Source of the DNA: Lachnospiraceae bacterium
GTDB lineage: Bacteria > Bacillota > Clostridia > Lachnospirales > Lachnospiraceae
Length of the DNA stretch: 49,057 nucleotides
Assembly (NCBI GenBank): GCA_015056945.1
Contig: SVFH01000021.1
Coordinates: forward strand, 1-49,057
Direction of reading: 5' to 3'
The translations under genes and the position numbers were made by a program. The notes beneath the pieces were generated by a model. That model was not told the origin of the DNA. It did not search any database and was given only the letters and a program-made list of their open reading frames with translations. Shown here in pieces: positions 42,381 through 49,057 of this stretch; position 1 is the stretch's first letter; every line of letters begins with the position of its first letter.

Positions 42381-45300
42381 TTAGAAAATAAAGTACTTAA
42401 TATCTATTGTTCTGCCAGGGAACCAGCCTTTCAGCGTAATTTGAGCAGTAGCTACTCCTCTCCTGTCATTGTTGATATAGTTCACTTCATAATCTTTTCC
42501 TTCTACCAGCTTAATCCCCATAAAGGAAAGCGTAATTTTTGGTGTGACAGGCTTATTCTTATAAACCTGAAGTTTAATAAGACTGGGCTTAATATCACTC
42601 AACACTTTATCAATCGTATTTGCATAGTAATATACCGCCACCTTAAGCTGAGTTTTGGGAACTTTTTTAAAGTAACTCTTATTCGGAATAACCTGAGCGT
42701 ATAACTTTCTTTTCACTTTGCCATCCCATTGTGTTTCATCTACCAAGCTATACTTCAGTTTATATTCTTTGTTTTCGGTCAACTTATAACCCGTACCCAA
42801 ATACCTATAGCCCTCTTTTCCTTCCGGATAATAGGTTACCGTTGCATATTCTGTTCTGGAGTCATCAAGCTGCAGATAATTTTCAGAAAATTCTGTAATC
42901 TTATCAATCCTGAAAGTCTTTGTTAAGGTTCCGCTATAATTGCCTTTTGCCTTTATCGTAACCTTGGCTTTTCCGGGCTTAATGTTATTTGAATAAGAAA
43001 TCGTATAATCACTGCCTGATAATTCTTTTCCATTTAACTTAACCGTTAATGCAGGTTTTTGTTCTTTACCTGTGTATGCAAGAGGTGTTTCGGAAATACC
43101 TTCAATCACAGTGTTCTTGGATGTAAGTTTCTGCGGTGCAATCTTAAAGCTTGCAGTTGTAAGTGTAATCGGATTATCACCTGCACTCATCACTTTAATA
43201 ATTGCTGTTCCTGCATTCACATTATTGAGGTACTCTAATGTATAGCCATCATTTTCACCCAAGAGTGCTTTGCCGTTATATACCTTAATCTCTTTATTAT
43301 ACTCTAACTTAATTGCTTCTCCGGTATATACTTTTGTTCCTTTGACAGAAAGTTTCACACTGTATTTCTCATCTGTCACTACCACTGATGCCGGCGCAGA
43401 ACCGGTATAATTACCGTAACCTTCAATCTTATATGCTACGTTCACTGTCGCATCTTTCGTACCGGTAGCAGCTTTATCAACTACAACTTTATAATCCTTA
43501 TTAGCTTTTAATACTTTGCCGTTATAATATAACTTTGGTAAAGGTTTCACAGTTTTACCGGTATATTTTAACAGCTTGGATTCTTCCATTGTAAAACCTT
43601 TTGCTAATGCGTTACCGTTTCCGATGGAAAGCGGATTAATCACAAAGTTCTTTTTAAGACTTCCTGTATACGCACCTTTTCCTTTAATTGTCACTTTACC
43701 ACTCGGTTGTACAACACCCTTCTTATCTTTCTTGCTGACATTTACATTATTGCTGTAGGAAATAACATAATCTTTATCCTGTGTCAATCTCTTACCTTCT
43801 ATGTAAACTGCCACGGAAGGTTTCAAAGCACTTCCCGTATATGTTAAAGCCTTGTTATTGTTAATCGTAATCGTTGCACCGGATATCTTATACGCAGCAA
43901 TCTTAAAGGTCATCTTCTTCTTTCCGGTCGTATTTGTTCCTTCACCACCGTAAAGATATACAGATGCTGTTCCGGGTTTATCATTCTTTTCATAATAAGT
44001 CTTAAATGATATACCTGCCAAACCGTTTTTCTCTAAGTAGGCTGCATTTACTACAGGAACAACTTCACACTTACCGTTCACACAATTCTGTGTCGGAATC
44101 TTATCGAATTTTACTTTAGCTAAATCTACACCTTCGATGGTATATTCAAATTCAAAAGTTTCCTCATAATTACTGTAGTTGCCAATACCTGTCAGCGTAG
44201 CTTTTGCTTTGCCCGGCTGCTTATTGTTTTCTGTTTCAATAGTGTAGTCCTTACCTGCTTCAAGAATCTTTTCACCAACAGTTACAACAACTTTCGGTAA
44301 AAGACCGCTTTCTGCAGCAATTTCTTCCGGTGTATACTCTGTTACCTTAAATACATCCTGTCCCCAGCTGATGTTCTCTGCTGTTAACGCAACAGGTTTA
44401 ATCGTAAATGGTTTCTGGATACGACCCGTATAGTTTCCGATTCCTCGGATTGTAAGATATGTTGATGCAACATTTACATTATCTGCATATGAAATCGTAT
44501 AATCGGTATCTTTGATAAGTTCTTTACCTTCTGAATCCGTAATGGTAACAATAGGCTCGATTGCCTCACCGGTGTAAGTAAACTCAGTCTGATTAAGAGC
44601 AATTATAAAATCATCTTCTGTAATTGCAATTTTATCTTCCGGTCCGTCTCCTCCTTCGCCACCAATATCCGGAACATCTGTTTCCGGAACATAGATTTCT
44701 GCCAATACATCTGCTACAGCTGTACTTCTTACTACTTCAACACGGATCTTTTCTTCACCGAAATCGGTCCATACAGAAACCCATGTGGTTCCTACTTCTT
44801 TACCGTTAATGGTTACACTGGCTTTACCTTCTGAATCCGTTACAGTATAAGCATAATTGCGACCTTCATCAAAGGTAAGGAGCTGCGGATCAGCATACAT
44901 ATATTCTTCCAAATCAAATTCGAAATCTGACAAATCGCCTTGCCCTTTTACAGACAAATCAACTGTTACACTTCCATCCAGGGGAACAGCAATTACTTCC
45001 GGAACACATAATGTTTCCGGCAAACCACTAGTTGCTCTAACGTTGATATTTGTATCATATTGCGGGAATTGCAATCCTTTGATACCGGCATAAGTCTCAA
45101 TCTTTCCGGCATCAGTCACAAATTTATATGTGCGTCCGGCAATTGCAGTTTCTTCAAATTCAACCAAAAATTCTTTTGCAACCCATGTACCTTTGTAAAG
45201 AATTTCATTATATGGTGTAACAGACTTAACATTTCCCAGCCCTTCTACACTAAATGTATTCGGTGTAATCGTATCCGCTTTCATATAGCGTCCAAAATTA

Positions 45301-48300
45301 ACCTTAGCTTTATCATTATATAAATATACAGTGTTAATGCTTGCTGCACACGTGCTAATCATTTCAAGATTAACATTTGTCCTGATAGGCGGAACGCTCA
45401 TCCATTCGCTTTCTGCGTCCAGATAATCATATTCTCTTGCAACTACCTTCCAGTAACCTTTCGGCACATTCCAGCCATAGTATCCATACTCATCAGTATA
45501 CATCGGATTTATCTGATCATATACCGATGCATCCCATAATATAGACTCCGTATCTTTTTCAGTTTCTTTGTAGTATATAGATACTTGCACGCCTTCCAGA
45601 ACATTATCCCTGGTTACTTCATACACATAACCGGAAGGATCAATAATGAAAGTATAAGTTGCGGCATAAATAAAATCTTTTCTGCCGTCATTCAATTCAC
45701 ATTCTATACGAAGAGCACCCGGAACCTGATCTTTAGATACAAATTCAACTTCCCATTCGCCGTCTCCGAGATAAACCCCGTCAAGTTCCATTAAGCTGTC
45801 TATATCCATTCTTTCTGAAATATAGAACTTCAAATTCTTAACATTTTCGTAGTCCTGTGTTTTAATTCTGTAACGCACAACCTCGCCGGGCATATACACA
45901 ATATATCCTTTAAAAGATTCCGGTGAAGTTATATCAAGATGATTACAAAACAGACTTTCTATAATAGGGAAATCCTCTGAGTACTGGAACTCACTTGTTT
46001 CTGATACAAATTCTTTCCCGTCACGTTTTGCCACCATATGAAATTTATAAATTTTGTTATTTACCGGATTCGGCACCGTAACCGACTGTTTGATTTGTCC
46101 GAGTCCGTCTGATTTGATGGTGGTGACATATTCATCATCAAGATAGATATCTATTTCAGAATCCCTCAGTGTTGTACCAACAATGGGCAAATTAGCATCC
46201 CTTATAATTCCCGGAATTAAAATATCAACAATTCCGTTCCAAAGAATATATTTCGGTTCGGAACAATCATCACCGGTTTCATTGGTTACATGAACGCTCC
46301 AATAATCCAGGTAAAATCCTTCCGGTAAATCTACGGTAGTATTCCAATCTCCGTTTGCATCTGTTGTAACATCTTTAACATATGTACCATTTACAAATAC
46401 TTTAACAACTGAATTCGGTTCATGTTTACCCGAAACAGGCACATTCTTAATATTTGAAATCTGTTCCGGAGCTTCTATCTCCATGGAAGATCCGATAACC
46501 AAAGCGTCTTCAAATTTACCTTTGAATTTCTCCACTTCGGATTCCAAGCAATAGATTGTTACGCCACTTCCCGACCATGCCAAAGCATAATCATCAAACG
46601 CATCTGCTGCTCCGGGATACTTTGCACTTATCTGCAACACATCATTTCCACTTGGCACAAATGAAGCTATCAAAATTGCATCTTCTTGGATATCTTTAAC
46701 ACTATTGGAAAGGATAATCTTCTGAATAGGATCTTTATATCCTTCCATATCTTCGGTAAATATTGCATTCGTACGAATTGTCGTAACAGTGTTTGGAATA
46801 TAATATTCCTTTTTGTCAACATTATTTAAGGCGAATGCATACAATTCTGATCCGTCTTTACTCAGAATCGCTTTATCATTCACACTGTAAAGAGAATTCT
46901 CTTCTGCCACTTCCAATGTAGTCAGTGCTCTGAATTTATCAAGTTCCTTACCGCTGATTACTTCTTCAAAATCATCAGCCAATACTAGCTTTGTAGTCTC
47001 TGAACCATCATACTTCTTTGTTTTTTTAGCAATTATTTCAGGTAATAATTCATGCAAAACAAGTGTTCCGGGGCCAAATTCAATATTACTGTCAAGTCGT
47101 ACAACACCCTTTTCAATTTCTCTGGTTTCATCAGAATCTACTGCACACGCTACAATGCTGAGTTCTCCTGTCAGATTGCCATCCGCATCAGAGAGACGAT
47201 AATATAAAACACCATCTTTCACGAAGAAATATTTATTGCCTTCTTCTACTTCAATTTCCGTATAATTTGCTGAATAATCGTAAGTAGAACCATCATTATT
47301 TTGAGCACAAAAGCTCTCTGTTCTGCTTGCAGGAATAACTAATTTCTGCCCTTTATTTGTTTTAAGTGTCTTAATCGAATCATTAATGATAAGAGTTTTT
47401 ACGGATCTGATTTCATCATTCATTACCGTAACATCAGCGGGAATTGTAAATGTATCCACTTCATCTTTTTTATCCGGATAAATTTCCAGTGAAGAACCGG
47501 TTACTTTTCCGTCAGCATCTTTGATGTATTTATAAACATTACCATCATTCTTATCATAATATACAGGATTACCTTCTTCCACTTCATCCCATTTCGAACC
47601 CTGCTGAAGGTTACGACATATTCCTAAGTCTGTAACGTCCTTCATCCATGTGACTTTATAATATATGTTATTCTTAACCTTACTTCTGGGTAACTGATAC
47701 GGCCTAATCACACTGTAAAAAGAGTCTGAGGTCATCTTTGCGGCTGCATCACTTATTACCCACTCATCCGCCCAAAAAGTGCTGTCATCCTGAGGCATTG
47801 CAGGATTCGGCATAAAAGCATCTTTTGCCACATCTGTTAATGTTGACAAAAGCGTGATTTTTTTAAATTCTGTATTTCCAAACGCGAGAGATTCAATCTT
47901 TTTAACGTTTTTGGAAATTGTCAGCTCATTACCTGAAAAAGCAGAAAATGCCTTTTGTCCAATTACCGTAACATCTTCAGGTATTACAAATGAAGGACCT
48001 GCAATTCTCGGATATCTTACCAATTTTTTGGTTCCGTCTTCCAGTTTTTCATATAATACACCGTCTGTAACAGAATAAACAGTATTACCTTCTTCTACCT
48101 CAAATGTATTAGGTTCAAACCATGAAAGATAATTAATAATATTTTCCGGCAACTTTTCCAATTCCTTGGGAATAACAACCTTAAGAGTTTCCTTAGTCCC
48201 ATGATTATAATAAAAAGATGATCCACCCGGAATTTCTTTAATTTTCTTAGATAACTTAATTTCCTTTAAATTCGGACAATAAGTAACAGAATTATTGTTT

Positions 48301-48929
48301 AATACTTCAATATTGGATAAATCAAGATACTCCAGTTCCTGATTTTCATCAATAGCACCCATTTCCAATATTTTTACCGAATCTGCAAAAGAAAGACGCT
48401 TAACCGGAGAGTGATAGCCAAACGCATTATATCCAATCACTTCAATCGGTGCGGGAACATGAACTTCATCAGCATTACCGACATACTTAACCAAGGTCAC
48501 CTTGCCATCGATTGTTGCAACTTCAAATCCGCCTTCCCATGTCTCTGTTTCAACATCTTCTGCCTTTAAATCTTCTTCCGTCACTTCCGAAGTAACAGGT
48601 TCGAGACTCTCTTCTGTAACTTCTTCTGATTCTGTTTCTGATTCTGATTCTGTTTCTGATTCTGTTTCTGTTTCTGATTCTGTTTCTGATTCTGTTTCTG
48701 ATTCTTCCTCGTTTGAAGTCTCTTCCACATCAACAGGTTCCAAAGAAGACGCTTCATCAGCCACTTCTTCCGCAGAATCATCAACTAACAGAGTATCTTC
48801 CACCTCTGTTTCATCACTTTGTAATTCAGATGGTGCTGCCATAACATTCAATGGTAATACCATCTGAATTACAAGAATTATTACCAGCATTCTTGCCAGC
48901 AAAATATTAATACCTGCTTTTTTTCTCAT
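42381..48929 (-). CDS. Giant secreted BspA-type LRR surface protein with C-terminal Ig-like repeats
   Basis: 2182 residues. A signal peptide (1-32, cut near VMAAP) is followed by an acidic SETESE repeat linker (about 36-125), and a BspA/LRR_5-type region (about 135-830) with many 'FxIPxxVTxIGxxAFxxxxxL' units such as FVIPEDVTVIGQKAFSAFS and 'YCPNLKEIKLSKKIKEIP'. The middle (about 840-1430) has beta-sandwich modules: VPVSGKHEPNSVVKVFVNG, then carboxypeptidase-regulatory-like and invasin-like segments. The C-terminal third (1430-2182) holds about eight repeats of the pattern YTG..(K)P...v...GK.L....DY.isYsNN...G.a.v.i.G.GNYTG. No LPXTG, SLH or choline-binding anchor is seen, so attachment is unknown. 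AGGA lies 4 bases before the ATG. A role in adhesion or polymer binding is inference. Confidence 0.9.
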   Translation of the reverse strand: MRKKAGINILLARMLVIILVIQMVLPLNVMAAPSELQSDETEVEDTLLVDDSAEEVADEASSLEPVDVEETSNEEESETESETESETETESETESESETESEEVTEESLEPVTSEVTEEDLKAEDVETETWEGGFEVATIDGKVTLVKYVGNADEVHVPAPIEVIGYNAFGYHSPVKRLSFADSVKILEMGAIDENQELEYLDLSNIEVLNNNSVTYCPNLKEIKLSKKIKEIPGGSSFYYNHGTKETLKVVIPKELEKLPENIINYLSWFEPNTFEVEEGNTVYSVTDGVLYEKLEDGTKKLVRYPRIAGPSFVIPEDVTVIGQKAFSAFSGNELTISKNVKKIESLAFGNTEFKKITLLSTLTDVAKDAFMPNPAMPQDDSTFWADEWVISDAAAKMTSDSFYSVIRPYQLPRSKVKNNIYYKVTWMKDVTDLGICRNLQQGSKWDEVEEGNPVYYDKNDGNVYKYIKDADGKVTGSSLEIYPDKKDEVDTFTIPADVTVMNDEIRSVKTLIINDSIKTLKTNKGQKLVIPASRTESFCAQNNDGSTYDYSANYTEIEVEEGNKYFFVKDGVLYYRLSDADGNLTGELSIVACAVDSDETREIEKGVVRLDSNIEFGPGTLVLHELLPEIIAKKTKKYDGSETTKLVLADDFEEVISGKELDKFRALTTLEVAEENSLYSVNDKAILSKDGSELYAFALNNVDKKEYYIPNTVTTIRTNAIFTEDMEGYKDPIQKIILSNSVKDIQEDAILIASFVPSGNDVLQISAKYPGAADAFDDYALAWSGSGVTIYCLESEVEKFKGKFEDALVIGSSMEIEAPEQISNIKNVPVSGKHEPNSVVKVFVNGTYVKDVTTDANGDWNTTVDLPEGFYLDYWSVHVTNETGDDCSEPKYILWNGIVDILIPGIIRDANLPIVGTTLRDSEIDIYLDDEYVTTIKSDGLGQIKQSVTVPNPVNNKIYKFHMVAKRDGKEFVSETSEFQYSEDFPIIESLFCNHLDITSPESFKGYIVYMPGEVVRYRIKTQDYENVKNLKFYISERMDIDSLMELDGVYLGDGEWEVEFVSKDQVPGALRIECELNDGRKDFIYAATYTFIIDPSGYVYEVTRDNVLEGVQVSIYYKETEKDTESILWDASVYDQINPMYTDEYGYYGWNVPKGYWKVVAREYDYLDAESEWMSVPPIRTNVNLEMISTCAASINTVYLYNDKAKVNFGRYMKADTITPNTFSVEGLGNVKSVTPYNEILYKGTWVAKEFLVEFEETAIAGRTYKFVTDAGKIETYAGIKGLQFPQYDTNINVRATSGLPETLCVPEVIAVPLDGSVTVDLSVKGQGDLSDFEFDLEEYMYADPQLLTFDEGRNYAYTVTDSEGKASVTINGKEVGTTWVSVWTDFGEEKIRVEVVRSTAVADVLAEIYVPETDVPDIGGEGGDGPEDKIAITEDDFIIALNQTEFTYTGEAIEPIVTITDSEGKELIKDTDYTISYADNVNVASTYLTIRGIGNYTGRIQKPFTIKPVALTAENISWGQDVFKVTEYTPEEIAAESGLLPKVVVTVGEKILEAGKDYTIETENNKQPGKAKATLTGIGNYSNYEETFEFEYTIEGVDLAKVKFDKIPTQNCVNGKCEVVPVVNAAYLEKNGLAGISFKTYYEKNDKPGTASVYLYGGEGTNTTGKKKMTFKIAAYKISGATITINNNKALTYTGSALKPSVAVYIEGKRLTQDKDYVISYSNNVNVSKKDKKGVVQPSGKVTIKGKGAYTGSLKKNFVINPLSIGNGNALAKGFTMEESKLLKYTGKTVKPLPKLYYNGKVLKANKDYKVVVDKAATGTKDATVNVAYKIEGYGNYTGSAPASVVVTDEKYSVKLSVKGTKVYTGEAIKLEYNKEIKVYNGKALLGENDGYTLEYLNNVNAGTAIIKVMSAGDNPITLTTASFKIAPQKLTSKNTVIEGISETPLAYTGKEQKPALTVKLNGKELSGSDYTISYSNNIKPGKAKVTIKAKGNYSGTLTKTFRIDKITEFSENYLQLDDSRTEYATVTYYPEGKEGYRYLGTGYKLTENKEYKLKYSLVDETQWDGKVKRKLYAQVIPNKSYFKKVPKTQLKVAVYYYANTIDKVLSDIKPSLIKLQVYKNKPVTPKITLSFMGIKLVEGKDYEVNYINNDRRGVATAQITLKGWFPGRTIDIKYFIF
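42384..44625 (-). repeat. About eight diverged Ig-like repeats at the surface protein's C-terminus
   Basis: Each copy is roughly 75-95 residues with anchors YTG near the start, DY.(I/V)(S/N)Y.NN in the middle and G.GNYTG near the end, closing with 'F.I'. Clear copies are around residues 1440-1510, 1670-1760, 1760-1850, 1850-1930 and 1930-2010; the others are more diverged. DNA similarity between copies is low. Confidence 0.8.
48624..48705 (-). repeat. Hexanucleotide-type repeat coding for SE/TE runs
   Basis: About 82 bases built from GAATCA and GAAACA units on the coding strand, which give alternating Glu-Ser/Glu-Thr (residues about 77-102). Changes by one unit keep the frame, so copy number could vary without inactivating the gene. 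Confidence 0.9.
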
Positions 48930-48937
48930 CTTTTCCT

Positions 48938-48982
48938 GGTATATTGTAATTGACTCATCTAACGGTCATTTACAGATATACC
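48938..48982 (-). promoter_or_regulatory. Long hairpin in the surface-protein leader
   Basis: On the minus strand GGTATAT, TGTAA and TGAC pair in turn with GTCA, TTACA and ATATACC: 16 bp in total, with one single-base bulge and one A-A mismatch and a 10-base loop. It ends 9 bases before the start codon, next to the AGGA ribosome site, so it may control translation or mRNA stability. Confidence 0.6.
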
Positions 48983-48993
48983 TTCTCCTTTCT

Positions 48994-49017
48994 ATCAACC
49001 TTTTATCCGTGGTTGAT
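48994..49017 (-). promoter_or_regulatory. Second, smaller hairpin upstream of the surface-protein gene
   Basis: A 7-bp stem, ATCAACC (48994-49000) with GGTTGAT (49011-49017), and a 10-base loop. It lies upstream of the long hairpin. The promoter itself was not identified; a TACAAT box (49023-49028) lies further out without a good -35 before the window ends. Confidence 0.45.
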
Positions 49018-49057
49018 TACGGTATTGTATCTTTGTATTATTAAAATATGTGATGTG

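Noticed and set aside
42381..48929. LPXTG or SLH anchoring of the giant protein
   Set aside because: The C-terminus ends in a repeat (DIKYFIF) with no sorting motif, hydrophobic tail or SLH pattern.
48938..49057. c-di-GMP riboswitch before the surface protein (tempting because of the GGDEF gene)
   Set aside because: I could not see the conserved core sequences of the c-di-GMP-I or -II classes; only plain hairpins are supported.
1..49057. tRNA, rRNA, insertion sequences or prophage genes
   Set aside because: No cloverleaf, rRNA segment, transposase or phage structural gene was recognised anywhere in the window.

Overview
The window looks like chromosomal DNA of a spore-forming, low-GC anaerobe of the Clostridia, most likely a Lachnospiraceae member. 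The reasons are AT-rich third positions, strong GGAGG ribosome sites, the complete spoIIIA operon plus spoIVB, the Firmicute-type asp23-nusB-xseAB-ispA-dxs-tlyA-nadK-argR-recN cluster, the rimP-nusA-ylxR-ylxQ-infB-rbfA-nrnA-truB-ribF cluster, and a giant secreted BspA-type leucine-rich-repeat protein. The species call is inference. Almost all genes lie on the minus strand; only the citrate synthase gene and an AP2-domain gene run on the plus strand.

Layout, from right to left along the minus-strand transcripts. At 42.4-48.9 kb is a 2182-residue secreted surface protein with a structured leader. At 41.1-42.2 kb is a membrane-anchored GH25 lysozyme homologue, convergent with the AP2/HNH-like gene (40.3-41.1 kb). 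That gene diverges from thrC, which is followed by a response regulator with one intact and one degenerate GGDEF domain (37.3-40.1 kb). Citrate synthase (35.8-37.2 kb, plus strand) shares a bidirectional terminator with the GGDEF gene. At 27.1-35.6 kb is the translation/transcription operon from rimP to ribF, behind a promoter and an attenuator-like hairpin. At 22.1-26.9 kb are a Na/phosphate symporter, a duplicated-domain lipoprotein, an SH3b-NlpC/P60 peptidoglycan hydrolase with a WalR-like box, and rpsO. At 19.8-21.8 kb is pnp with a long structured leader. At 14.9-19.6 kb is spoIIIAA-AH behind a likely sigma-E promoter. At 10.7-14.9 kb are deoB, prfC and a membrane transglutaminase-like protein. 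At 0.2-10.7 kb is the asp23 to recN cluster and spoIVB. A Phd/YefM-like antitoxin gene is cut by the left edge.

Functionally the window mixes housekeeping (isoprenoid precursors, NAD phosphorylation, exonuclease VII, recombination repair, ribosome maturation, RNA decay) with sporulation (the SpoIIIA channel and the SpoIVB signalling protease) and cell-surface functions.

The most interesting points are the AP2 protein, which looks like an HNH-AP2 homing endonuclease that has lost both histidines and become a possible DNA-binding regulator transcribed from a leaderless promoter; the tandem GGDEF/degenerate-GGDEF protein in which the RxxD inhibitory motif is found only in the degenerate domain; the GH25 protein with Gln at a catalytic Glu position; and several leader structures (rimP-nusA, rpsO, pnp, surface protein) that suggest RNA-level control. 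Every intergenic stretch is shorter than 300 bases; the larger ones are described individually.
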